Shown here: positions 13,090-25,347 of the stretch, piece by piece
Numbering within the stretch: position 1 is the stretch's first letter
Layout: the number at the start of each line of letters is the position of its first letter
From: Diplolepis rosae
Taxonomy: Eukaryota > Arthropoda > Insecta > Hymenoptera > Diplolepididae
Length of the DNA stretch: 64,000 bases
NCBI GenBank assembly: GCA_030998225.1
Contig: JAPYXD010000744.1
Span: forward strand, 1,426,001 to 1,490,000
Direction: 5' to 3'
The notes under the pieces: model-generated
The model's input: the letters and a program-made list of their open reading frames with translations, nothing else
Databases searched by the model: none
Told to the model about the DNA's origin: nothing
Translations under genes and position numbers: made by a program

Positions 13090-14872
13090 TTTCGGCCCCC
13101 ACTACTGACTGAAATATGTAACATTTTTTATGAAATGTCGTTTTCGAATCCCAAGTGCGAATAAAAAGTATCATTGTTTAAAAAGAAATCATGCCTGAAT
13201 TTGGATACGAAATTACATCATGAGATTTCTCTACTATAAAGTAAAGTTGAAGACTGTTTCGTTTGAATAAAATGCTTTGAAACAAATTTTGTTTAAATAA
13301 TAGTTTTGTCGATAAATATTAAGGAAATGCCTGTTAAAATCAATATTTTGAAGAAAATTGCTTATTTTATTAATTTTACTTGCATTTTGGTAATGATTAT
13401 CAGCAAATGTATTATACTTTCCAAAAAGCGGTAAATTGTATTAAAATATCTACTAAATTTGCAAAAATTTTGTGCTATAACTATTTAAAATTGTTGAATC
13501 GGTAAAATTATGTATGTTTTTCCTGACTCCGCGCGAAAAAAGCGCAAAAGGCACGCCAATTCATTATTTATGGAATATTTAATTTAAATTTAAATTATTT
13601 AATAATAACTTAAATTATTTGATTTCATATATTTTGAAAAATATTTGCCCAAAAGAAATACCTGAAAAATTTTGTTAAATTTTTAGAATGACTTAGACAC
13701 TTGAAATATGATTTTGCATTAACATTTGAAAGTCAATAAATGTTAATAAAAAAAATATATCGATTTAAACTTTATGTAGCTTTTAAATCTAATATTGTAA
13801 TTTAAAAATTATGCACAAAATTGTGTTTTACAATAAATATGAGGTTCAAGTTTAAAATAAACATTGTGTTTTTGTTGTATATGCAGAGACTCTTAATTTG
13901 AAAATTCAAAAACTCTATAGAAAGGGAAAAAATAAGCTTTTTAGGAAATGTATTGAAGTATTTAAGAGCTAGGTATTTTTTGCTCAAAATTTGCGAAATG
14001 ATAAAGACGATAAAAACGGACGTAGATAGACTACTGCGGTTTCGAAATTAAAAAAAAGTTAAATTAAAAAAAAAATATGTATCAGAAAATTTCGTTTCAT
14101 TGTCAAAACCAAAAGTAGTCTATCTATGTCCGTTTCTATCTTCTTTACCATTTCCAAAATTTTGAAAACAAAAGTTGATGCATGTGCATGTATACATATT
14201 TTCTGTACGTTTCCCTTAGTATCGAGTGAAATCTATCAGATACGAAAAAATTAAGTTTGGTAGATTTCACTGGAAGTTAAGTGGACTGTACAAAAAAACT
14301 GTTAATTGGACCAGATTTCTGGTAATATATATACTCAAAATTCAATTTGTAAAAATAAGTACTGAACTTTCTGTAAATTTTACTAGAATTTTTTTCTGCG
14401 TGTTCAACTTATAAATTCGCTAAGGAATGCCTGTTAAACTAATAAAATAAGAAATTTTCTTCACAATGTTAATTTTAACAGGGATTTCCGTAATGTTTAT
14501 AGATAAAACTATCATTCAAAAAAGTGCGTTAAATAATTAATAATTTTGCTTCATACCAAAGAAATTTCAGTTTTATTTTGTATGCATATTTAAATATAGT
14601 GTATATGTATATATTTATCAAATATTTTAACCCTTTATTTACACTAATATATTGACAAAATATAATAGAATATATATTATAAAATTTGTTTCGAAGCACT
14701 TTATTTGAACGAAATATTCTTCAACTTTCCTTCACAGCACAGAAATCTTATGAAGTAATTTCGTATCCAAATTTAGGCATGATTTCTTTTCAAACAATGA
14801 AACCTTTTATTCGCACTTGGGATTCGAAAACGACATTTCATAAAAAATGTTACATATTTCAAAAACTTTAAA
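13090..14872. repeat. Inverted repeat pair inside the nested DNA element
   Basis: The arms are about 13090-13310 and 14665-14872, in opposite orientation, separated by about 1.35 kb of A+T-rich sequence. Both arms contain the block around CATTTCATAAAAAATGTTACAT (in opposite senses). Apparent open frames in the arms mirror each other and are not genes. Confidence 0.6.
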
Positions 14873-15005
14873 AAATATTTTATTGGAATTTAATGTTTTT
14901 TCATGTTGCTTTCTATCAAAAAAATCTTATTGTCTAATTTTGTGTGTAAATTTAAATACAATTTATGTTTTTTATATTTATAACGTTTTAATGTAAAGTA
15001 TTTTA

Positions 15006-15311
15006 GGGGCCGTTCACATAATACGTCACGCGATTTTTAGCTATTTTTTACCCCCCCCCCGTCCCCCCATGTCACACACGGTCGCAAACCTCAGCCCCCC
15101 CCCCCCCCCCCTCGATGTCACGTCACACCTCTTAATTTTATAAAAAAAATTTCGTTAACGCGTACAAAATCCAGTAAAAAATTTCGTGGGTACACATTTA
15201 ATGTGTGACGTAACGCAGAGGGCAGACCCCCCTCCCGACATGTCACACCACGTCACAATTTGCAGACACCCCCGTCCCATAAACTGTGTGACGTATTATG
15301 TAAACGCTACC
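15006..15311. mobile_element. PIF/Harbinger-type MITE with poly-C tracts
   Basis: The ends GGGGCCGTTCACATAATACG (15006) and the complement of GGTAGCGTTTACATAATACG (ending 15311) are inverted. TTA flanks both sides (15003-15005, 15312-15314). The 306-bp element has no coding capacity. Two long C runs (about 15051-15061 and 15095-15112) lie in it and are likely to be length-variable. Confidence 0.85.
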
Positions 15312-16389
15312 TTAGGCATAATTTTTTATTTGAAAAAGTTTATTTACAATACTAAAAAATATATAAATCTATATTTTGTTTTGAAGCTTTTAACATTTAT
15401 TGAACTACACATTTTACTGAACATTTTTTTTCTCAAGTGTTTAAATCATCCTAAAATTCGAAAAAAATCTTTTAGATATTGATTTTAGGTGAAGGTTTTT
15501 TAAAATATCTAAAAAAGGAGGGTAATTTCTTAAATTATCTATTTAGTAATTTTAAATATGCCGTCTGCTTCGCGCTACGTTTGAACGAAGTTTGATTGTG
15601 TGCAGATCCACACGGGTCAGTGGTGGAGGCCGAAAACGTCCACGTTCTGTGTATACTCGCGTGGTTTCACATGCTTACGGCTAAGTAACAGTAAGTGCTC
15701 CTCTTGCTAGGCAAACATGGTTCGGCCTTTGCTTCTGGACTAGTGATGTGCCGATACCGACATTTTTTGGTCACTGGTAATTTCTTACCGTAATTCGGTA
15801 AATCGGCAGCAAAACTGGTAATTCGTTATTTACTCTGTTATTGGCGAAAATTTTTGAAGGATGACGTTCTGGAATACTTTTTTCAAAAGAAAAGTAGCTA
15901 TAAAAAGAATAAATATCTGTAAAGTAATTTGGAAATAAGAACAACGAATCTTTATTATTCTATTCTGTCAAATTGATATTGCAGAACAAGCATGTATAAA
16001 CTAATTATGAAATGATAACTTTAAAAAAAAAATAATATTACATAAACTTTTATTGTAACTTATATGGGACATTCCTTTGCAAATTGTACGGATTTCAAAA
16101 AAAAAAGATTGTTCACATTTTTAAGTCTTAAATTTTATTCTGTGGCATCTTTTTATTAATTTAATCGACACATATATCAGGATTTTCGAAAGAAAATTTT
16201 TTTTTGAGAGATATATTAATTTAAACTTTTGATAAAATTGGACAAAATGCTAAAGTCTCTTGTGCTTAAAATTCATTATCTCCGGTTGAAATAATTAAAT
16301 CGATTTCGGGTTTGTTTCATTTTTTAGCTTATTACGTTAGGTTTCAGATAAATATTTATATAATTTTTATTTTGTTAATTAAATACAGA

Positions 16390-16611
16390 TATTATTAGTT
16401 TAATTGTTTAAAAAATTTTCGCATGTTTGCCCCCTCAGTGAAAAAATGTGGAAAAAGAAGTATCATATGCGCTATGTCACAATGCAACTAGCGCATATTT
16501 AATAAAAGTAGAGACTCAATTAAATCGGAAGATATTAAATATTTTTTCACATTTTTTCACTGAGGGGTCAAACATGCGAAAATTGTTTAAACAATGAAAC
16601 TACTAATATGT
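16390..16611. repeat. Short fold-back element
   Basis: Arms of about 60 bp are inverted: one contains CGCATGTTTGCCCCCTCAGTG, the other CACTGAGGGGTCAAACATGCG. The roughly 90-bp loop contains a smaller GCGCTA..TAGCGC pair. It is probably a MITE, with no clear duplication. Confidence 0.6.
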
Positions 16612-18963
16612 AAGATTGATCTCTTTAAGTTGACCCCGCTGTGATTGATATAACCAAAAATTTATAAATTCCCTATGATGCCATTTTTTATATTTAACGT
16701 TCGATAGCAACATGCAAGTTATGGCATACCAGTTCGTTTCCTTTTAAGTTTTGATAAAAAATGAATAAATAAAAATACGTTGTTTCTATCTTACCTTCTC
16801 TTATTTAACATCCTCTCTGTTGAAAAATAACAGGGAAAAACACGCAAATATTCTATTATAGGAATATAGTTCCACCGAGATGAGTCCTCTTACAATAGAT
16901 TTTGGTCAGGGAAAAGTCAGGGAAAAGTCAGGGAAATTAGGATACTGAAACTTGTGGCAACCCTGAACCTCAGCAAATGTGAATTCGGTAAATCTGAACT
17001 CGAATTTCTGGGTTATAAATTTAATCATGAAGGTTCATTTTCAACTCTTGACAAAGTGCATGCTATCACTAATTTTGCACGGCCTAAGACAATTGTCGAA
17101 CTACGCCGATTTCTCGGCATGGTAAACTTTTACCGTAGACATCTCAGGCATGCCGCTGAGGTTCAGGCACCTCTTCAGAGATTTATGCATGATTCTCGCA
17201 AGAACGACAACCGTTTGATTCCGTGGAACTCCGAAGCCGAATCCGCTTTTGAGCAAGTAAAATCTGATTTGGCCAACGCAACTCTTTTATCTCATCCGGC
17301 CCGCGACGCCCCAACGCGTTTAGTTAGCGACGCCTCCAATTTTGGCACGGGCGCGTCCCTCGAACAGTGGCTCGACAATGCATGGAAGCCTTTGGCGTTT
17401 TTCTCGCGTAAATTTTCTTCGGCACAACAAGCTTAGAGCGCTTATGACCGTGAACTCACTGTCATTTACGAGGCTGTACGCCATTTCAGGTACTTCCTCG
17501 AGGGGCAAGTATTTACCATCGTCACCGACCATAAGCCGCTAATTTACGTGTTTTCTCAAAAAACAGAAAAAATTCATCAACGTCAACAACGCCAAATTGC
17601 ATTTATCTCTCAATTCACTACCGATATTAAATTTCAACCAGGTAGCGACAACATTGTTGCTGATTCACTCTCTCGGGTCGACAGCGTGCGCGTGCCCACG
17701 GAGTTTGGCTTGTTGGAACTTGCACAAGCTCAGACCGATGACGACGAGCTTAAATCACTTATCACCGATCCTAAATGCTCTCTGAACATCCGCAAGATCC
17801 AATGGGGACCGGAACATACTTCGGTTTACTGTGACCTTACCGGCGAAACACTTCGTCCCGTAATTCCATCTCCACTCAGGGAACGAGTATTTAACCTTTT
17901 CCATAGTCCAGCTCATCCGAGCGCCAGAGTTACGGATCGTGTTATCCGTAAACGTTACGTATGGCCATCGATGCGTCGCGATATCTCCGACTGGTGTAAA
18001 GCATGTCATGAATGCCAACAGTCGAAAATTTCGCGGCACAATCGTTTGTTGCCATCGGATTTTACAGCTCCGGATGGACGTTTTCGCCATGTCCACATGG
18101 ACATAGTTGGTCCGGTTCCCATCAGCAACGGTTTCAGGTACTGTCTTACTATCATCGACCGTTTTTCACGATGGCCTGAGGCAGTCCCGCTCACCAATAT
18201 TGAAGCTCCAACCGTTTGTAGGGCTTTAGTAGATCAATGGATTTCTCGCTACGGTGCTCCGGAAACATTAACAACTGATCAGGGAAGCCAATTCGAGTCT
18301 CAATTGTTTTCAGCGCTTTTGTAACTTATCGGCTGTAATCGCATTCGCACTACCGCTTATCATCCTGCCTTCAACGGCATGATTGAGCGGTGGCATCGCT
18401 CGCTTAAAGCAGCCATCATGTGCCATTCTAACCAAGAATGGTCACGCTCTCTATCAACAGTATTACTTGGACTCCGTACTAACGTTTTGGACGTTGGTGC
18501 GTCTCCAGCGGAATTTGTTTTTGGCACAACTCTTCGGATTCCTGGAGAGTTTGTCCTCCCCGAGGATTTCTCGCCGGATCGGCATATTTTCCTCGAGGAA
18601 TTTCGCGAACACATGCGCCTCGTCAAGCCAGTTCCTGTCGCACATAAATACAAACTCAGAGCGTTCGTTTTTAAAGATTTAAACAGTTGTTCTCATGTTT
18701 TTCTTCGCGATCACGCCAGGAAAGCTTTGGAACGCCCTTACACAGGTCCACACAAAATATTAAAACGTATCTCAGATAGAGTCTATGAAATAGAAGTCAA
18801 CGGCGCCTCACGCCATGTCTCTATCGAAAACATTAAACCCGCATATTTTTTGCGTGACGACATCAACCACCTCGAGTTGTCTGCTAACAGCGGAAACAAT
18901 TCCTTGAATACAGAAGATAAGCTGAAAACTTATACTCGAAAAAGAGTTACTTTTTCTAAATAA

Positions 18964-19598
18964 AATGTTAAAGTGCCTAACTACGATTCTGAACGATGCG
19001 GTTGACCCTTCTCTGGGGACGTCAAAGGAACTTTAGGCCAGATTAAACGTCTGTAGTCTTTGGCACTACTGTTCCTCTTCTCATCTGCTGATTTGGGTTC
19101 TAGCCGCTATCCTTCATAATTTACGTTGGCAAATAATCAACGTTATATTTTTGAAATGTATTACGATATCATGTGCAACAATTGCCTCTTGTTATCAACG
19201 TAATTTCTTAGCGTGTAATTTAATGATTATTGTAAATACATAATTTCGTAACTGTCTATTACAAGGAGATGTTAAAGGCGTTAACTGCAATTTAATGGAT
19301 ATAACTGGAAACATATGTCCGCAATCTTAAGTACTACATTCATGTGCGCACACGAATTATTTTACATATTCCTGAAAAATTTATTTGACTATTAATTTTA
19401 TATCAGTTTAAATAACAACGAATTTTCAATGTTTTAAGCGCAACGGAAACCACGTGTACCTTTTTTATTACCTTGTATGTGTCTAAAATGTATATATTAC
19501 AAATGTGTTTATAGTATGGACGTCTCGTACATTTAATGTCGAGTATAAGTAGATTACAATACCTTTGTACGCGTTTTTCGATAATGATCGTTTTAACT
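18964..19598 (+). other. 3' untranslated region of retrotransposon 1
   Basis: Non-coding A+T-rich sequence between the end of pol and the polypurine tract. I see no envelope-like ORF. Confidence 0.6.
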
Positions 19599-19610
19599 CG
19601 GGGGGAGTAC
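19598..19610 (+). promoter_or_regulatory. Polypurine tract of retrotransposon 1
   Basis: CGGGGGGAGTAC directly precedes the 3' LTR. This is the expected site of plus-strand DNA priming. Confidence 0.8.
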
Positions 19611-19868
19611 TGTAGGGAACGACCATTCGTTATTGTAAACCTCGACTTCGCCATCTTAAACTTCTTTTATAGTCTATGCCCCAACGGCGGCCATGCTTTG
19701 GCGTCAGTTGGCAGCGGGTCGTTCCCATGACGTGACGCAATGTTTAGTCTGACATAGACTCAGTTGTTGTTTAATAAAAGTATATTTTTAATGTTAAATC
19801 AGTGTCTAGTTATTTCTGGCTGACTTGGGAAAGTAGGTTCCCTGAATAAATATATTAAAATACCTACA
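19611..19868 (+). repeat. 3' LTR of retrotransposon 1
   Basis: 258 bp, TGTAGGG...CTACA, matching the 5' LTR apart from a 14-bp deletion and a few substitutions. It is followed by the ATAA duplication. Confidence 0.93.
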
Positions 19869-20053
19869 ATAAACAGTAGCCCTGTTTTACCTTTCAAGTA
19901 GTAGCATGAACCTTTCATTTTAATTCCCAAGAGTATTTCGCAATAGGGCGCGCTGCAGAAAATCACTCGAAATTAAATACATTACTTTAGCAATCTCCCA
20001 ATTCACCTCTGGTTATAACACTCACCTTTGCCGTGGGCAAAGATATTATAAGC

Positions 20054-20192
20054 CTAGATGCGGTGCAGGCCTAGTTCCTCGCGAAGATTGTAGACGGCGC
20101 GTCCGGCGAAAATGTTCAGGTCCCCCCGTCCACCTCTGCCCGCGGATTTGGCCAATCGAAGGAGTTCGCCAACTAAACCTTAGGAGCGTTGT
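20054..20192 (-). other. GC-rich segment with an unexplained 40-codon open frame
   Basis: On the minus strand a 40-codon frame reads LVGELLRLAK ... GRAVYNLREELG ... and stops at TAG (about 20058). Its composition is clearly richer in G+C than its surroundings and its codons look protein-like. It could be the last exon of a host gene or part of a repeat. Its lower edge is shared, inverted, with 37325-37372, which favours a repeat. I do not recognise the protein. Confidence 0.3.
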
Positions 20193-21117
20193 CCACAACT
20201 CTCCCCGTACCCCTCAATACTTTCGAATACCAACAAGCTTACATTTGCTTAAGCTGTATAAATTGCAAATATTCAAGTCCAGCGATAAAACGCAAGATAT
20301 GATATTGAACATTTGGGCGTAAAATATGATGAGTTTGATTTTGAATTTTTTATTGTTTTTAATATCAGAAGCTTATTGGTAGTCACTAAACATTAATTAA
20401 TTAATTATAATATTAAATTATAATTAATTATTAAATATTATATTATAATTAATTATTAAATATTATATTATAATTATATTTTAATTAAATATAATTTAAT
20501 AATAAATTATTAAATTTTAATTAATAAATGAATAAATTTAAAAATCAAGTATTAAATTTTAATGAATAAATAAATTTTAATTTTAATCAATCATTTTAAT
20601 AAATGAATATAAATAATACTTAAACATATATCCACATTAGACTCCCTTTTTACAAAGCTGAATTTCGGAATTATAAAAAATAAAAATAACAAGGATTGTC
20701 TAGTTTGTATGTCGACTCTAATTTACAATCAGAATCAATTTCTTCAGCAAATAAGTACTTGTAATAATGTTTCTTCAAATTGAATTGAATTTATTGTTCA
20801 TTATTTACATTTTTTCGTATTATGAACATAGAAATATATCCGGAACAGAATACAGGAGTACGTGAAAAAAATCCTGTACTGAAATAATAGTGATTCATAC
20901 CTATAAGTTTAAATGAATTTGGGTCAATATAATAGTAGACATGTTATCAAACATGTCACTTTGAAATTCCTAATTAAACTTTTTAAATTTTTTGTAAATT
21001 AAAAATATTCAGAACAAAATTAAGTATAACATTTTTAATAACTAATTACAATTTTATTTAAAATTCATAATATTTTAATTCAATTTTTATCATTATACAT
21101 ACTATTTTCTTTAGGTA

Positions 21118-21398
21118 CACGGAGAAACTCTTTATATCAACTTCTACTGTAGTATTTTTCAATTTAGGGAAAAACGTATCACTCTAAGACCTTTTATAAA
21201 AAAAAATACTAAACTTTAGGAGAATGATATGAAACTGTAGCATAGTTCATAACAAATTTTAATATAATTCAGACTAAAGTTTCATATCATTCTTCTAAAG
21301 TTTAGTATTTTTTTTTTGACAAAAAGTCTTAGAGTGATACGTTTTTCACCAAATTGAAAAATACTTTAGTAAAAATTGATATAAAAAGTTTTATTGTG
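21118..21398. mobile_element. MITE, long TIRs, TA duplication
   Basis: Two arms of about 115-125 bp (from 21118 and ending 21398) form a near-complete hairpin around a loop of about 30 bp. The ends CACGGAGAAACT and the complement of CACAATAAAACT are flanked by TA on both sides. This is the form of Tc1/mariner-type MITEs. Confidence 0.7.
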
Positions 21399-21479
21399 TA
21401 CTATACTATTAATTGAAAGTGCAAGTTGTATTGACCTTTGGTCTTAAATACTGGTTTATTGTTGGAAAAGATTGACTTT

Positions 21480-21882
21480 CTGGTCGAAAATGATGAAGTT
21501 AATATGAATCTGACATTTTGGCTCAGATCGGAGCCCTTATTAGTGATTTTTATTAAAACCTGTTAAAACCTAAAAATACACAGAAAAAGTGGGAAGCTGA
21601 ATTGAGATTTTTCAAAGAAATTCTTTACGTGACATTTTTTGCACGGCAAATTGAGTATGTATTGTATGGGTGTAAAATACATGATTTATATTTCTTGGAA
21701 TAAGTATACTTAGTAAACCCCAAAAACAAACTATTACAATTGTCATATAAAAAAGTTACGTCAATTTAACAACCGACTTTTTCTGTATATTTTCATAATT
21801 TAATAAAAAAAACCCTGATGAGGGTTCCGATCTAAGCTGAAATGTCAGATTGATATTAATTTTATCATTTACGGACCTCAAA
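21480..21882. repeat. Fold-back element with CTGATGAG-type ends
   Basis: The block around TCTGACATTTTGGCTCAGATCGGA (21508-21540) recurs inverted near 21815-21858. The right copy reads CTGATGAGGGTTCCGATCT...GAAAT. The roughly 230-bp centre is A+T-rich. It is related to the element at 24621-25157. Confidence 0.55.
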
Positions 21883-21999
21883 GCAAATATTTTCCAAAAA
21901 TATACTACTATTAATTTCTACTTATATCTCAATATGGTATTCAAATTAATCGATTAATTATAAAAAAAATACAATAATAGAAAAATATTTTTTAAACCC

Positions 22000-24590
22000 T
22001 TTTACAGACAATTTCAAAACAGCATTTAAGAAGAGATATCAAAATATTGAAATAAGACGATAATCTTAGAAATTATAGACCTTTTTTACCTTTGTAAAAA
22101 ACAAGATTCAGATATACTTTCAACTTAAAATTTTCGCATAAAATGTCTTATTTTTTTATTTAAATTTAAAAATTGTTGAACTTCAAATAAAATTATTTAA
22201 GCAAAGAAGTCGAGGCATATCAATTTTATTTTCCGAAGTTGGAAAGTTTATGACTTTATAGCTCCTCTTTATAGCTCTTAGACTTCCTTTTTTACAACAA
22301 AATTATATATAGAGTATAGAACAGAACTTAAAATTATTAGCAACCATCTCCCGCTCAAAAATGCAACAAATAGCATCTATGTGACAAATTTCATTATACA
22401 GAAATTCTCGATGCAATAATCGATGAAAAAAGTTCGTCAAAATATCTCTCTTTAAACATTCTACACTTAACATTACTTGATTGAAATTAAAAAAATAGGA
22501 ATAAATTAAGTTAAATTTATATTTAAGACTATTAATGTACTGAATAATAAACCAGCAATATTTTTATGAATTTTTTTCATTATTTTAATGGAACGAAAGA
22601 AATATATATTATGTATTCGCAAAGAAAGACTCTAACCAAAAAGAAAATTATTCAAACCATAGAAAATATGTTCTCGAAATTGGAAGTTCTGATATTTTAA
22701 TATTGGAAGATATTGCGAGTTGTTTTATTGAATAATGAAAATATTTTGAGTTACGATGGAATAAATATAAGCATTGTTATTTATAAACCATATTTATACT
22801 TTCAAATACAAAAATGCAGTAATATCGTATGAAATTTAATACTTCTATTTTTTACTCAATTTTGTTTATTTTTTAATTTAATTTCCCCGACACTCCAAGT
22901 TGATTAAAATTATTGTCAAAAGAATTTATTTACTTACTTTCATTTTTAAATTTTTACCAAACTTTATTAAATTTATAGTTGAGGAAAAGAATTTGCAAAA
23001 TAAAATAAAGAGGGTATAGAAGTGGTTTGGATTATAATTATAATTATTTTAAAATAATTTATTAAATATACATGAATTGCAAGAATATATGGTGGGTTCC
23101 ATGGCAAATCGGACGGGTTCAGGACTCTATGTTTCCGATTTACTTGAAATTTCAAGGATTGATAGACTAACATAAATAATGAAGAAACCCAAAATTTGAG
23201 ATTATTTTATGCATTATTTAAAAAGTTATGGGATAAACAAAACAAAAAAATATTTTTGTTCTTTTTCAATTATTGTAAAACTGAAACTAGGAAAAATTCT
23301 GAAAAAAATTACACAAACGTATCATTAGATGCCCGATGTAGCAGTACTTTTTGGGAAAATTTTTACTCCAAATTTAATGATAAAAAAAAAATGTTTTTTT
23401 CAAACAAATTGATTTTTTGAAAAAACGCCATCTTTGAAAAATCTGAAAAAATTCATTGTGATAGCTGCAAGTATTACGCAAATTTTAGGTATATAATTAA
23501 GGTGCGCACTCAAAAATTGTACAAAATATGAATTTCGATTTTTCGTAACAACCAAAATTCGCAAAATATTTTGCAAAAATTTTAGCAGTAAACCGTGTTA
23601 GAGGTTTATTAGCAAATAACAATTTTTTTATTTTGACGGTTTTTATTTTTTTACCCCCATCCACACCTTGCAAAAATCTGCAAAAATTCTGTTTTAATTA
23701 TCGATAGGTAACTAATGAATAGCATAATTCAAAAGAGTGGTCGCGCAAATCAAACATGAATAAAATTGTGTGCAAAAATTTTCGCAATTTCTTGCATCAC
23801 GAATTATGTATAACAAAATCTGCAAAAATTCACAAATGTATCGTTTATTGGAAAAAACAATCCTGATTTTTTTCAAAATTTTCCTATTATTAGTTTAGCT
23901 TATAAACGCAATAAACGAAAATGGTAAAATCCATCACTACTCATTCAAAATGGCGAATTATGATCTGAAAATTTGGCAAAATCATCTCTTGCTCAACCTC
24001 TTCCATATAGTCGATGCGAAATTTGATTTGGTTTCAAGGCCGATTTCACATAGAAACCCGGTTATTCCCTTTGGCTCGAAGCGATAAAAAAATAAGTTTG
24101 GGCAAAAATAAAATTTATTAATAAAATTATTTTTTTGTATTTCAAATTTTTTCATGAAAAATAATCTTTTCTCTTTCAAATTAGCCCTTCAATAATAATA
24201 TTGCTATTCCTGAAAGCAAAATTATCTATTTTTGCCTGAGGTCTAATTTTCGTGAATGAACTACCTTAATACAATTACTTTAATACCTAGACAAAATTTC
24301 AAATGTTTATCTTTTTAACTTTTCTCCCGAAAAATTCGAGAAAATGGTATAGCTTTTTGACTCAACAAGGTAGAAATCCCCCTTAACTTGGAACATGAAT
24401 AAAATTTGAGGCAATGAATGAGCTCGATCAGCCTGAGGATTTATTTAGATAGGCATCCTAAAATGTTAAAAAGTGGATAAAAATTATGAAATTTCCACAC
24501 CTAAAAGAAGTCCTAAAAATCATGCTTTAACGAAGTACAAGATCTCGAATCTGTAAATTACCTATTAATATAATTGAATATGTATGAAAT
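22000..24590. other. A+T-rich DNA without supported features
   Basis: Only short open frames without domains are present (for example 23196-23420 and 23982-24179). Many GCAAAAATT words recur at 23560-23840 but show no clear period. Confidence 0.5.
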
Positions 24591-24620
24591 TGAACAATAT
24601 TATTTAGTTTTTCAAAATGT

Positions 24621-25157
24621 GTTTCGGTTCTAATCGGAGCCCTCATCAGAGATTTATTTTTCAAATAAAAAATGCATAATAAAAAGTTGTTAACTTAGGA
24701 TTTCTTTGTTGGAAATTTTTAAAAATCAACATAGTTTTACATGCGAGACAATAAGAAACTTGACATTGTTTCGAAAGAAGAGGTTGAAAGAATTCAACAA
24801 TTTTTAAAATATTTCTTTGGTATAAAATAATTGTAAATAATTTTAAATTAATAGGTTGAGTTCGAAATTTTTCCACTGAGACTTGGACTCAAATCCCAGC
24901 GTAGTCGAAAGCGTCTTTTTTCCACACAAAAATTTCAAATTCTTCAAATTGAAAATAATGTTGTGGGATATAATTATTTGGTTTCATATCGATGAAAGGA
25001 CTTAATGATAATTTTAGGCAGCTTTTTACAAGTTTTCTTTCTCAAATGTTGATTTTTAAAAATTTCCATCAAAGAAATCTTAAGTTAATAACTTTTTATT
25101 ATGCATTTTTTATTTTAAAAATAAATCACTGATGAGGGATTCGATCAGAACAAAAAC
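24621..25157. mobile_element. Fold-back element holding a SINE-like fragment
   Basis: Arms of about 120-140 bp (24621-24760 and 25035-25157) are inverted; both contain TAAAAAATGCATAATAAAAAG or its complement. Both outer ends carry the CTGATGAGGG...GAAAC-type motif pointing outward. The centre has a tRNA-like B box at about 24890-24905. Confidence 0.6.
24880..24930 (+). repeat. tRNA-derived SINE-like fragment, second copy
   Basis: GGACTCAAATCCCAGC resembles a B box and is followed by GTCGAAAGCGTCTTTTTTCCACA, matching the minus-strand copy at 6425-6530. Confidence 0.4.
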
Positions 25158-25347
25158 TTCTATAACTGCGTAAATCTAAGTTTTTATTTACTTTGGAACC
25201 TAGAGTCAAGTATCAACAACACATATCTTCAATTAAAATACTTTTAAAAATTCACTTTTAAAATATTTTGGATCTTAATTATTAATTTAATATAATTTAA
25301 AAGTTCGACACTTATTTAGAAATTATTTTTTATTCGTAATTGTAATT

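Larger units (their letters stand above)
12857..16965. mobile_element. DNA element with CAGGGTTGCCACAAG TIRs nested in RT
   Basis: The terminal inverted repeat is CAGGGTTGCCACAAGT (12857 on, complement ending 16965). Next to both ends are runs of GTCAGGGAA(AA) in direct orientation. The flanks carry AACCT (12852-12856, 16966-16970), a 5-bp duplication. The TIR start CAGGG is hAT-like, but hAT elements usually duplicate 8 bp, so the superfamily is open. The interior holds an inverted pair, about 13090-13310 with 14665-14872, a MITE (15006-15311) and a fold-back (16390-16611). There is no transposase. Confidence 0.8.
12363..18963 (+). pseudogene. pol: pol remnant of retrotransposon 1 (RT, RNase H, integrase), split by a DNA transposon
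   Basis: Reverse transcriptase begins near 12363 (VEDGICRPS, then [13 protein letters not shown]) with the catalytic YIDD at about 12753-12764. The frame is cut at 12857 by a 4.1-kb insertion and resumes at 16971; removing the insertion and one AACCT copy restores INLSKCEFG exactly. RNase H follows (VSDASNFGTG, 17325 on). The integrase has an HHCC zinc region near 17900-18030, catalytic D in MDIVGP and TDQGSQF, and E in MIERWHR. The C-terminus has a GPH-type module (YTGPHKIL). In-frame stops occur at 17434-17436 (TAG) and 18322-18324 (TAA). The N-terminal part of RT and the protease are deleted. Confidence 0.93.
9914..19868 (+). mobile_element. LTR retrotransposon 1, Ty3/gypsy, degenerate
   Basis: LTRs at 9914-10185 and 19611-19868 flank a primer-binding site, a gag remnant, a broken pol and a polypurine tract. 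Target duplication is ATAA (9910-9913, 19869-19872). Domain order RT, RNase H, integrase is that of Ty3/gypsy. The copy is dead: it has an internal deletion between gag and RT, two nonsense codons in pol and a 4.1-kb DNA transposon inside RT. The LTRs differ by a 14-bp indel and a handful of substitutions, so the insertion is moderately old. Confidence 0.93.
4542..20012. mobile_element. Large fold-back DNA element, Harbinger-like ends, split by an LTR element
   Basis: The ends are inverted and begin CCAGAG(A/G)TGA(A/G)TTGGGAGATTGC (4542 inward, 20012 inward), flanked by TTA on both sides (4539-4541, 20013-20015). A 3-bp TTA duplication is typical of PIF/Harbinger. Inverted similarity between the arms can be followed in blocks: 4826-4900 with 9664-9775; 5690-5780 with 9110-9190; 5890-5960 with 8942-9010. 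The right arm is interrupted at 9914-19868 by an LTR retrotransposon. Without that insertion the element is about 5.5 kb. No transposase is visible in the centre, so it is non-autonomous. The superfamily is an inference from the duplication alone. Confidence 0.6.

Noticed and set aside
12938..13174. Matching open frames at 12938-13174 and 14686-14871
   Set aside because: They share residues only because they lie in the two arms of an inverted repeat.
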